This document shows positions 1 to 11,093 of a stretch of 64,000 bases of DNA, piece after piece. Numbering within the stretch: the first letter of the stretch is position 1; every line of letters starts with the position of its first letter. Both the position numbers and the translations under genes were made by a program. Under the pieces are notes generated by a model, which had not been told where the DNA came from, did not search any database, and worked only from the letters and a program-made list of their open reading frames with translations. The stretch comes from Larix kaempferi. Taxonomy: Eukaryota > Streptophyta > Pinopsida > Pinales > Pinaceae. The stretch spans positions 2,280,001-2,344,000 of the forward strand of contig BSBM01000386.1 in the NCBI GenBank assembly GCA_027924585.1, read 5' to 3'.

Positions 1-2544
1 GTTAAAAACATTACAACTTAAATATTATCTTCCTTGAAACCCAACTAACATACTATTAATTGCATCCAAATATCTTGGTCGGATTGGGGCCTTTTTCTGG
101 GTGGTCACAATTAAAAAAGATGGGAGCAACTAGGCTGAGTAAAACACCATTGCAGTCCCATGGACTCCCCTTTTCTCTCCTTTGAAGAGTATGGAAAGGT
201 ATTTTGGAGAAGGCTTCCTCGTTAGCTGTAGCAAATTGTCTGAAATAAGCACTACTGCACTCTCATGGCCTTCCCCTTTATTTCTTTCATAGGGTACTAA
301 GGATTTGGAGGGATCTTTGGACAGGAATATCATCCTAAATCCAATATGTGGAAGCAAGAGGTATCCCAAAACACTTATAAGATGTAGAAGGAGAAGCCAA
401 CCCACAACCCAGTTGGAGATTAAAATGAAGCTAAACATTAGGAATTCCACTAATTTAAGAGCCAAGTCCATTTTATCGTATTAGCACCTATTCAAAATAG
501 TGAAGATCAACAAGCCCTGTGGGAACATCATATTTAAGCTAGGTCTCTTCCTACAATTTCTCTCCAATGTTACCCAATATTATGGCAATAAATGCGCAAT
601 AATTACTCTAAGGGGATAGTTCAATTAATGTTATTACACAGTTGGGTAGTTCCATGTCAACAGGTACCCCAAGAATCCATAAAGTAAAGCTAATCTATAT
701 CTTCATATTTACAAGAGATACCAACCATCCACAAATATGAATTAACATCTCTTTTTTTTACAAAGTTTTCATGAAAAGAAAATCGCATTAATCATACATC
801 CTAACTTCCTCATCCTAATCTCGAACAATGAGTGAATCATCAAAAATAAAACTAACCTTCATTTCTACGCAAATTCCAGATACATTACCCTCATTTATTT
901 GTATAAAATGGGAGTTTTCATACTGAGAAAACATTATTTACTAGTTTTGGATAGTTTTTGGATGAACATTGTGACACTCCACTCATCATACAAAAAATAA
1001 TAATAATAAATCATGAAATTACTACATAATAAACCATTTATACTAGACTATGTTATATAATTTATTTCCTTATAAATTTTATTGAATGATAGAGAATACT
1101 AGAAAGGGGTATGTTCTTATCATCAAACAAGCTAGCATGCTTGGCTAGCCACATACCCCATGAGTCTTTGACCATAAAATTTGTACACAATTTCCTAAGA
1201 CTTTGTTCCACAAAATTACATTGACACCTACTATTCATTAAGAATCAAGATATTCCCAATGTCAATCATAACATATCACAATCTAAATTTGAACTTGAGT
1301 AGGAAGTATCACAACCAACGCTCCCAACCACCCAATATAGACTTTGTTAATTATCCCATACCAAATCTTTATTATTTAAAACTAATCATATAATTTTATT
1401 TTAAAAAATATATAAATTTCCAAACTACCCTCCACTACTTGATAATCTCTATTGAACCACCGCTTCCCTTAAGAATAAATACCATGTCCTTGAAATATAA
1501 ATATCTAAAGAAATATTGACCCGAATCAAGAATCTTCTTTCTCCTACAGCCTTACATAGCTGGACTTCAACCCAAATATAAATGAAGTACAATTAATACT
1601 ATTGAATATCAATAGTAAACAACAATATCATTAGCAGTCCCTCTCATTCAAAAATAGCTCTAAGATTCTAAAATTATACTCCCCATGTAATATGCATAAA
1701 TATTCCCCTCCACATACATGCTTTCAAAATAAACAACTCGTGGAAAATAAAAATTCCAATCTGAAGTGACCAAATCTATATGATTTTCGAATAAACTACT
1801 CATCGAAAATAATAATTCCAATGACGGTGACTAAATATATATTGAAAACATAACAAAGGAATCAATGTTTTGATTGCACCACTTGGATTTTTTTATATAA
1901 GCTAGATAATGATGTAAGCCAAAATCTTGTATTAAATCATTAAAACTTCCTATTATTTAAATATGTTGGTGGCCATGAAGGTGGTACGGACTGGTCGGAG
2001 TCCAACGAAGTTATTTGTTTGAGCATCTATTTGTGCAAGTGGGCTAGTTGGGATGGTTTTTGACATGGAGGTGACTTAATAAGTATTTTTTTCTTCTTTT
2101 TGTAAGTTTGGTTATGATTTATTTAATATTTTAATTTTGAGTCATTGGTCAAGAATTTTAAAATAGAAACTATTATATTTTTTATTACTAAAAGGTTGTG
2201 GTTGTAGATGAGTTGGTCAACATGAAAATACAAATTGAGATTTGTTTAATTTAGGGAAAATTTTAGGGGCGAAATTTAGACATGGACTATTTTTCAACAT
2301 TTTTTTCCAAAAAATAATTCGCAATTTGTCTTTTTTTCAAAGATGATTTGCCCAAATTCTATGGGATAAATGTTTTTTACTCTAAAAATAGCCAAAATTG
2401 TCCAAAAACTATATAAAGTCCTTAGAAATTTGAATATATTTACAAAAAAATCGCCAAACATTTTATGAATGCAAATCTAAGGATTAGTAAGATTCGCCAA
2501 GATTTTTACACGTTGAGAAAATTATGGATCCTTAAAATTTTCCC
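1..2544. other. AT-rich intergenic DNA, no gene seen
   Basis: The stretch is strongly AT-rich with many short A and T runs. The longest open frame (minus strand, 130-471, 113 codons) has a hydrophobic N-terminus but I recognise no family, and its composition looks like chance. I see no RNA gene and no LTR boundary. Confidence 0.6.
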
Positions 2545-2731
2545 TGGGAATTCATTGAATCTATCGTTTGGGCCCATAACAAATTGAAGGTTGCTCCTGC
2601 TATCCAACCCAATGCCTTGAGTATTGTACAGGGACGTGCTCTAGGACTAGGTCATTACCTTCTAGGTGGAATTGTTACAACATGGGCGTTCTTCCTGGCA
2701 AGAATTATTACAGTAGGACACTCCAATGTCG
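2545..2731 (+). pseudogene. psaA: Nuclear copy of the 3' end of chloroplast psaA (NUPT fragment)
   Basis: The plus-strand frame from 2545 reads as the C-terminal tail of PsaA, the photosystem I P700 apoprotein A1 of the thylakoid membrane. It includes the segment around [14 protein letters not shown] and then [14 protein letters not shown] followed by [11 protein letters not shown]. These are the residues before and within the last transmembrane helix. Only about 62 codons are present, against roughly 750 in the full protein. Upstream of the TGG at 2545 the match stops abruptly. At the 3' end the normal stop after the final Gly is missing, and the frame runs on into unrelated AT-rich sequence to a stop near 2772. 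There is no promoter, so the piece is not expected to make protein. The likely origin is transfer of plastid DNA to the nucleus followed by drift. The family assignment is from memory of PsaA and I am confident in it. Confidence 0.88.
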
Positions 2732-4728
2732 TAGATTTCAACAAAACTAGAATGTTTGAAATTAAAACATAAATATCTATTCCATTTTTCGTAGAGGATT
2801 TCCTAAAAGATTTGATTATCTAAACCTTATGAAAGATTACTAATTTCAAAATTGATTACCTAACATAAAGAGTTACTATGAAAAAACATGCTCACTAAGT
2901 GATTTGTCTTGGCCGATGATGGTAGTTTTATTTTATTGCTTGCCTAGATCCATTTCATCATGGATCCAATGGATATATCTTCTTTTCCAAAATATTTGAG
3001 GGCGGAGCACATGGACATGCTTGGATTGGATGTTGTTGAGTGAAAGACTTTACTAATATTAAATACTTTTTTTTAGCATACAAGTTTCTGCCTCTAAAAC
3101 TTGAATTTGCATCTTCTACTAAACCCAAGTTTCCATATTCATGGCAATTTGAGTGGTGCATAAATGTTCATTTCCATGAACCTTGGTGGCCACTCAGAAA
3201 ATGAAAATTCTATTACTATTAATGAGATCTTCATGTCTCTTAAGAACATTACAAGACTCTTGTATGTCCCTACGGGAATTTCCATTTTAGTCGAGACAAT
3301 CCATAGCCAAAAGATAGGGAGAATTAACCAAAAGCTTTGTAATGCTCTAGAGACAAACATAGTGTCAAGAGGCCCCGACCCCAAAATTATTTTTGAGAAT
3401 TAAAACTAGAAGCACTAATCGATGAACTAGAAAGGTGAGAATGCCCAATGTACTCTAACAAAGGATAATGAGAAATAGGGCCTTCCAAAACTACACAAAT
3501 TTTCACCAAGCTACAAAATCCCAAAATCAACTAAAAACTATGGGAGATGAGGAGCCTAACATGAAGGGAAGTGGGCCAAATTTACAATTTAAAATCAACA
3601 ATGACTACTAGCAAAGGTGAAAATAAAATCAACTAACAAGAGAGTCCAAAAACCACAAACCAAGAACGAAGATGCTTGCTCGGAGTTCCTTCAAGGCTGA
3701 GGTCGATCGTTGAAAACATAACTCTCCTAGAATTGAAGCTCCTGCAAACAATATCCCACCTTCATACTAGACTAGATCCATCATGTCTTCAATACTTTGA
3801 AACAAAATTAGGATGATCAAGTGTGAACTCGTATGATATGATCCTTGGTTGATATGATCATTTACTAATGAGTCGCATGGAAGGAATGAATGCAATGGAT
3901 CCCAACTGCACCTTAGGATATGTGATGATGTTCAAGACCCACATTTTTTATACTTCACTTAAGCTCAACCTCAATTCAATCTCAAATCATTGTTTGCATG
4001 ATAATCTTCTTTGCAATTATGATCCCTTAAGCCATGGAAAAACTAAATGCCTTTGAAATGACCTTTCGCTTAATTGATTCTTACTAGGAAACGAGCTAGA
4101 GTACCATCTATCTAGGTTTTTGAATTGTGCATGATATTTATAATTACAATTCAGTCCCCAATGGCTACAAGAGAGGTTGCCCTGATTGAATGAGCAAGTA
4201 CTAATCCCTAAATAAACACATATGATTCTACTTGATTGTTTGTGGTTGTCCCAAAGCCCCACTCATAGTTCATTTCTTCTTTTCCTTCGAGATTGAGAAT
4301 CATCCCCTCACATGTAATGCCCCCATCCATCATTCCATCCACAAGATAGGTAGTTATGAATAACAGTTTTCAAAAATTTCAAATTTTGTTCCATAGAGGC
4401 CAACATTCCAAATTACAATTAAATTATGCCTCCCATGGTTACCATAATTTAAATAAAATCTTGTGTAGGTGCATAAACTAAAATGTAGTGGAACACAACT
4501 AGATTCACACACAAAACATGCATAATAAAACACTTTTTATAATAGAAAGAAAACATAAAATTTGCATATTCATAGACGACAATAAACACTTATCTTTTAA
4601 ATGAAGAAGATTCAAGAAATTGGCTTTGTAAAAGTGATTTTCCACCCAAAACTAGGCACCTGTTGTAGATACCACCCCCAAGATGGGCTATGAGGCCAAT
4701 GGAAACTACGGTGAAGGAAAAACTACAC

Positions 4729-4776
<48 letters not shown>

Positions 4777-5373
4777 TCAACCCATTTTCTATCATGCTTA
4801 GCCAATTTCTTCACCATAAAGCATTACATGCATCTCACTCAGCGATCACAGCCATGGGACTCTCTTCCATTGCCCCACACAACACAATGAATACCTACGC
4901 TTTCTCTGGTCAACATTCCCTTAGAGCACCCTTCCCTTACAATACTCTTCAATGTGTGTAGATAAAGTCCAACCTATTGTACTCTTTTTAAGGATTACCT
5001 ATAAAATCAATACCCAACTTCTCAAGCATCCCAAGAGCAACAAATGTATAGTGGGTGAAGTTTTTGTAACTTGTCCAACCTCTATGCTCACCTACAACCA
5101 TCATTATTCACTCTAATGTCCACAATTTCCTTCTCCGGTGCTAGTTCTAGTTATTTTCTCGGTCTAGTAATTGTTTGCAATAGAGAGAATAACATGATAT
5201 ACATCATAAGCATGAACTTCTTCCTAGAGAATAAGTGAGAGTCCAATCGGAATGAGAAGATTGATTAAAATATAAATGACATTAATTCTTATACTAGAAT
5301 GAAGGACTTTTACAATTGTCATAAGAAGCATACTTAGCCCATGATTCCTTCCATAACTACACAAGAATACTTT
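2732..5373. other. Intergenic DNA, no recognisable gene
   Basis: Mixed AT-rich sequence. Overlapping short frames at 3139-3403 on both strands and at 4017-4262 match nothing I know. The only clear structure is the CT microsatellite listed separately. The stretch ends at the target-site duplication of the outer gypsy element. Confidence 0.55.
4731..4773. repeat. (CT)n microsatellite
   Basis: About 21 uninterrupted CT dinucleotides. It creates artificial Leu-Ser and Arg-Glu repeats in short frames on both strands, none of which I regard as a gene. Confidence 0.97.
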
Positions 5374-5378
5374 CCCAC
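5374..5378. repeat. Target-site duplication of outer gypsy element (left copy, cccac)
   Basis: The 5 bp cccac directly precedes the TGTTGGG start of the left LTR. The same 5 bp follows the end of the right LTR at 27553-27557. A 5 bp duplication is normal for Ty3/gypsy integration. Confidence 0.93.
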
Positions 5379-5438
5379 TGTTGGGCCCAAGTTGGGACAA
5401 ATTTTTGGTAACATTTTTGATAAGCAGGAAAAACTGAG
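5379..5438 (+). repeat. Outer element 5' LTR, first part (60 bp before nested insertion)
   Basis: The sequence starts TGTTGGGCCCAAGTTGGGAC and matches the right LTR at 25957. It is cut at 5438 by the inner element. The LTR resumes at 14120. Confidence 0.92.
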
Positions 5439-6421
5439 TGTTGTAGATATTTCTCCCTACGGATAGATAGAAACTCTCTTAGGATAAAGCAGGATGCACT
5501 GACTCTATGCCAAGACAAAAAGGAAACAAATGCTACCTTGAGTTCCTGAACTAATCTTCACAACAAGATTAAATACATTCAGAAGAGATGAAAGATGTAA
5601 CTCACCTTCCAATTCAACGTTTGTCCCGCTTCTAGCTCTTGATCCTGAAGCTCCAATGTAGAACCTGTTGAAATCAAACAAAGGACAAGCATGCAAGCCT
5701 CCAAATACCTTGAAGCAAAGATTAAGTTCAAATCTAAACTAGATACATTTCATATCGAAGATCCATACAATACACCTGAAATGGGAAAAACAAGACAAGT
5801 TATCTTATATTACAAACTTGAAGAGTGCTTACAAAAGTTGCTTGATATCCAAGCCAATCCTCCAGCTCCAAGTGCTTCCTCTAGCTATCTCTGCAGAAGT
5901 CCGAAGATCATAGGTTTGATGCCCCAAAAGTCCTTTTTCTTGGCTCATGGAAGACCTCTCTCTTATAGCATGTGGGAAGGTTAACCAATAAGAGAGAAGT
6001 GTGGATCTATGGAGTGTTTAGTGATCAGGCTAGCTAAACAGAGAGGGGAGTTGAGATCGAATCAGAGTTAGCAATCCCAATGATATCTCTCGAAAGTCAA
6101 GATCCCAAAATCCAAGGCAAAAGGTTAATTTTGGACTGCCGCGCCCCTACCACTGAACATAACGCAATAGTACCGCGCCGCAGAGGATGAGCAAAGCGCG
6201 GTAGTGCTGACTACCGTGCCCCTGTAGATGTGCAGGGAGTGGTAGTGTTCACAAACAGGGCTAAGTTGGGTTGGCAGATGGCAGAAAAAGGTTTTGCTTT
6301 CAGTGTTCAGTCATTGTTTTTCACTCTGAATGTTCAGATGATCTTTAAGGGAAACTATCGTTTAGGTCACTAATGCAAGGATGCGACACTAATACGTAAT
6401 GTGTAATATTGAGGTATAACA
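5439..6421 (-). repeat. Inner element LTR, left copy (3' LTR in its own orientation)
   Basis: 983 bp, TG..CA on both strands' ends (TGTTGTAG at the left, TATAACA at the right), about 4% different from the right copy. It carries a degraded version of the GC-rich hairpin cluster seen better in the right LTR. Confidence 0.93.
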
Positions 6422-6435
6422 GATGCCCCCTAAAG
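6422..6435 (-). promoter_or_regulatory. Polypurine tract of inner element
   Basis: Read on the minus strand this is CTTTAGGGGGCATC directly before the TG of the LTR. The purine run ending in GGGGGCATC next to TGT is a usual plus-strand primer shape in plant gypsy elements. Confidence 0.75.
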
Positions 6436-7537
6436 TGTGAGGTCAGAAGAGACTGATGGCCGAAAGACTTTACAAATATGGTTCAGAGATAGCATCGAGG
6501 GGAGCAACAAGGAGCTGAAACAGAAACAAAATGTCAGATATACCACCGAGGCAGGCATTTCCATGCTCGAAAACAATTGGCTCAAAGCATGGCTGCCGAC
6601 CAATACATTGCAGATCCATGAGTACTGAGATGATATAGACTGTAGACAAATCATGGCTACTATGAACAAGCGTAGATCCATGAGACAGTGATGACATAGC
6701 CATGACCAATACAAAAGTGGATCTGTGTGACAATACAGAAAAATCTCCATTGCAACCTGGACGTAATCAAAATACAAAAGGGTGTCCAGGGTCTTCTACC
6801 CGATCGCAAACGATACGAATCTAGCCATGTGATTACAAGATGTTGAAGTCTAACATGGTAGAAACCATTTGATTACTGTTCAATGATGTGAATCGTTAAC
6901 AAATGTGAGGGAAATCACCAATAATGACAATGATCCCCAAGGTATCTATAGTACATCTCAACGAAATGCGAATAAAGGAGTTGATGTCGAGCATCCGAGA
7001 GATCATTCAATCAGAGGTCAATGATGAAAACCTACTGTCGAACACGAGGAAACCTGCCATTGAGGCATGCAGGTACCAAGGTACTAATGGTCGACTCCTA
7101 AGCCTAATTCTTGGATAGTGATTTGGTGTCGATGGGAATAGACTCGTCGAAGGTGGGCCATAATGATTCCCACATCATCGACATGAAATCAGAACGAGAT
7201 ATAATATGGACCGATGAAACAATAGAATATGTATTGAGACAAAGGGAAGGTTTGACATGAAGTGGAGGTGGACTCAAGGTAATAACCCTTTGAACATATA
7301 ACAGCATGAAACAGAGCTTGGCAGCAGGGACTACTTGAACAGACAGAACCACGGGAAGTGTGAACTCATAGCAATAATGAGGACGCATGATCATAATGAT
7401 GACACTATCAGCAAGATTTACTACCCAAAACAGAGAAGGTGAGGATGCACGCCATGTTCAAAGGTGACGACTCACAAGCTGCCAACAAGGTAAACTTGAC
7501 TCATTTTCCCATTTTCCCCCGACATGGTGGACGAGTA
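6436..7537 (-). other. Inner element 3' noncoding region between structured array and polypurine tract
   Basis: No frame longer than about 115 codons and no domain. Some A/A' inverted pairs resembling those of the neighbouring array may extend into 7100-7500 but I could not follow them convincingly. Confidence 0.5.
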
Positions 7538-9540
7538 CCTCTTTGTTTTTTTACGAGCTTGAGGAGGATAACAGATGCTCGGTATATCCCATCTCATAGA
7601 TGAGTCCAATCTCACATGTTTTTCGAACTTGAGAAAGGAGGGGTTCATCCCAAAGTGGGCCCTTCGATGTTGAATTTTAACGAGTCCAAGGAAGGAAAAC
7701 TCGGTCGTCATTTCATGTTTAGAGAGTCTGAAAAGAACTAAAGAAGACTCCAATGGTCCTTTTTTGTAAAGTTAGCCTCATCGCCCGAAAAAGGGTAAAA
7801 CAACGCGGGAGAGGACTCTTCCAGTCATGATTAGCTGGAGTATTCCTTTTTTGTAAGTAGTGCCTCCTAGTCCAAAAAAGGGGTAAACTATCACTAGGGA
7901 GACGATCATTCAAATCCTTTTACAAGAGTGAGCGAATCAATTTCGCTTGGCCATCTTTTCCTATTTTAGGAGTCTGAAAAGAGCTTAAAGAGGACTCCAT
8001 GTACAACTTTGTCATGGTTGATGACCGAGTACGACAAAGGAAAAGTAAACTCGGCACAGTTCCTTTTCCATAAATAGTCTAGCGAGGCCGGATAAAGTGA
8101 TAAACCTATACTCGTTAGACACACCTTTTTACTCCAATTGTTTAACGAGCACAATAATGGTATCAAAAGCACTCGGAATCTTTTTCATGTTTGGATCTAG
8201 AGCACGAAAAAGGAAAAGTAAGCTCAAACCACTTTTCATGTTTTAACCAGAGCACGAAAAAAAGTGAAAAGTAAGCTCAAACACCATCTTATTGTTTTTA
8301 ACGAGCTCGAAGATAGGTTGGAAGAATGCTCATGATGTCTGCTTCATTTTTTAACGAGCTTGTAACAAAAAATGAACTATGCTCAGGATAATTTTCATGG
8401 TTTAATGAGCTCGAAACACTAAAAAGGAAAGTATGCTCGAAAATGTTCCCAATGGTGAACTTCTTCCCGTCATGAAATCCAAAGGTTGGTACATGCCCCC
8501 AGCATGATTGCTAGAATTAAGTGACTTAGCTCCAACGTGGTGTGGAGAGGCGATCGAGTTGACTTCAACATAACTTCCAGAGGTTGCAAACATGCCCCCA
8601 AGCTTCATTTCATTCGCCTAAGGTATAGGTGAGTGAAAAGAAGGTTCAGGTACTAAGTCTACGAGGAGACTCGACTCAAAGTAGAACTTTGCTCAGACTA
8701 CTGGTTTCATTTTTTAATGAGCTTGAAACCAAGGGTAAACTCTGCTCACGGTTAAGGCCCATTGATGGGTTCCCTCCCAAGATGATGACCACACGTTGGT
8801 AAATGCCCCCAGCATGATTGATAACGGATAAACATGCCCCCCAAGCTTCGTTTCGTATAACTACTCTTCTTCCTTGCCCAAAAATCCTAGCTACTAATCC
8901 GAATGTGTTCACCGGGGGGGGTAGGGAGAACCAGGACCAAGTGACCCAGGAAAATGAAATGAAGGTTCAAATCCTAACTCTAGTGAGAGACTCGAACAAA
9001 TGGAAGGGAGATCTATTTCATTTTTACACAAGCTTGAAATAGATAATAACAATGCTTGAAAGGGTCATTTTTATTTTTTAATGAGCTTAAAACAGAAAGA
9101 AATTATGCTCGAAAGTAGTTTCATTTTTTACACAAGCTTGAAACCGAAAGTAAACTATGCTTGGGATTGGTTTCATTTTTACACAAGCTTAAAACCAAAA
9201 GTAAACTGTGCTTGAGGGTTGGTTTCATTCTTTAATGAGCTTGAAACAAAGAATAAACTATGCTCATAGGTAGTTTCATTTTTACGCAAGCTTGAAACCA
9301 AACGTAAACTATGCTTGAGAACCTATTTCATTTTTTAACGAGCTTGACATAGAAAGGGAACTATGCTCATAATGATGGTTGGTTTCATTTTTACACAAGC
9401 TTAAAACCAAAAGTAAACTATGCTTGAAATGATGGTTGGTTTCATTTTTACACAAGCTTAAAACCAAAAGTAAACTATGCTTGAGAAAATGGTTTCATTT
9501 TTTAACAAGCTTGACACCGGAATAGAAATTTGCTCCAACG
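7538..9540 (-). repeat. Tandem array of pseudoknot-topology units in inner element 3' region
   Basis: About 26 imperfect units of 45-60 bp, each with four short blocks in the order A, B, A', B', where A' is the reverse complement of A and B' of B. Example 8703-8748: GGTTTCA, TGAGC, TGAAACC, GCTCA. Example 8007-8054: CTTTGTC, CCGAGT, GACAAAG, ACTCGG. Example 8343-8384: TTCATTTTTT, GAGC, AAAAAATGAA, GCTC. Example 9013-9058: CTATTTCA, CAAGC, TGAAATAG, GCTTG. Arm sequences change between units while pairing is kept. Reverse complementing preserves the topology, so it holds in the minus-strand transcript. Two related spacers of roughly 200 bp (about 8450-8690 and 8760-8990, each with an atgcccccagcatgattg block) interrupt the array. 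The array lies between the protease stop and the 3' LTR. Tandem repeats in 3' regions of Tat-type elements are known; this fold is my own reading. Confidence 0.8.
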
Positions 9541-9548
9541 TCCCCCCC

Positions 9549-11093
9549 TTAGGGGGAAGAAACCACTAAAACATGTGGAACATTTAGGGAATTTTGGTGA
9601 CTAGGAGTCATGTGATGAGTGGGCGTCACAAAGGAAAGTTGATCGATGGTCACAAAATTCCCATGATGGGGAAAATACATCACTTGAAAGAGTGAGGACA
9701 CTACAGCCTTCATAGCATGGACATAATCACGTCCAAGGAGAATATTAAAATCTAAGGGACCTTGGACTACCATAACATCAATACAGACAGTTTTCCCTCC
9801 CAAAGTGATAGGTAACTGAGGAAGGGACCCTAAAGGTCCAGTAGGCCTTCGATTGAAAGCCAATATCTGGTCAGTGACAGGCACAAGCCAAGGAGAACCT
9901 AAGGCTTGCCAAGCAGTTGAGGATAAAATACTAACAGAAGCTCCCTCATCAACTATCGTACAAAAAGTTTATTTATCGGAAACTCCTACAGATATTTGAA
10001 AAGGAACACTCGAAGGAAGACGAGATTCTGTTAGACCATTCCAATCAAAGGAAATAACCTCAATACTTGGAGGGGGTCCTGCAGAAATGGACAGGGTTTC
10101 CCCTTGCCAAGGACATTCTGAACTGATTAGGAAAACATCAACGGTTTCCAATTCACTCTCGCTTAGAAGATAAGAATGAGACGAAGATTGTGTTAAGGTG
10201 ACTACTTTAATCTAGACTTTCTCCAATGAAAGAGAGGGATCGAGTGGAGATGACAGTGACTCAATCACTTCACTCTCGGAAGGGAGAGTGGGATCAATTG
10301 CAAATGAAACTGAATTGATCACTTGGCCAACCAGCAGGGGGTCGAGGGACAACTTACTATCGTTTGTTGGAAGCACCAGTTGAGAACTAGTAATATCTTC
10401 CAACCACCGCGAAGCTTCATCCATGCTTGGACAAAGGAAAGTACGGTGCATACCCTTGCATATCAAACAGGGATATAGGACTTTACCGTTCCGACCCTTC
10501 ACCAAGGGGTCACTGGTTGAGGGAGTGTCATCGACATCATGGTCAGAGGCCGACGATACAAGTGGTTTGGGTTTTTTAGACCACACTTCGGATACACGAG
10601 AAAGATCGGGGCAATCCTTGAGAAGGTGATCACCCTTACAAAGTTTGCAAGGGAACTTGGGCTTACGGGGTTTTTTCGTAGAATGAGTGCCATTAGGGGC
10701 AACTGATTTACGCTTGGTCTCTTCCTTATCCTTCTTCTTCTTAACTTTCCTTTTCTTCTTCTTCTTATCCACTTGATTATTAACACTATTGCTTTGATTA
10801 GGCGAGGAAGAAGGAATGGAAGAATATTCATCCGACAAAGAAGGGGAAGGATTAGTTTGGGGTTGACCCTCTCGTGGTGGAGAGTTAACATTCGAAACAT
10901 TGTGTGCAATCGGAATTACCGGATTGAATAACCATACCGGTAATCCTATGGTTAATCCAGGAAGATTTAACGTGGCAATGAAGGGAGGACCAATATATCC
11001 AACTGGAGGAAAAGTAAAAGCTACCGCTTGAAAAGGGGTCTCGGGATTGGTAGTCCCAGAAGGAGCATGGGTGCATGGAGGTGGATTCTCCAT
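9549..11093 (-). pseudogene. Gag (two zinc knuckles) plus retropepsin of inner element, two nonsense codons
   Basis: One minus-strand frame of about 514 codons is broken only by TAG at 10212-10214 and TAA at 9969-9971; all three parts are in the same frame. The first 293 codons are proline- and serine-rich, then have a Lys-rich basic block (roughly residues 110-130). Two zinc-knuckle variants follow: CKLCKGDHLLKDC and CLICKGMHRTFLC, both C-X2-C-X3-H-X4-C, one residue shorter than the usual CCHC spacing. I see no capsid domain. After the second stop comes an aspartic-protease fold with IVDEGASVSIL as the active-site loop (Asp-Glu-Gly instead of the usual D-S/T-G), then a flap-like stretch and FNILLGRDYVHAMKA, the ILLGRD/W motif of retropepsins. 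Gag would package RNA and the protease would process Gag. The start at 11093 is the first ATG after the leader. Confidence 0.82.

Noticed and set aside
4590-4961. Overlapping frames with Leu-Ser or Arg-Glu repeats on both strands
   Set aside because: They arise from the CT microsatellite read in different frames; no coding signal outside it.
5505-5984. Frames in the inner LTR repeated at 13197-13676
   Set aside because: They are duplicated only because the LTR is duplicated; frames are short and lack motifs.
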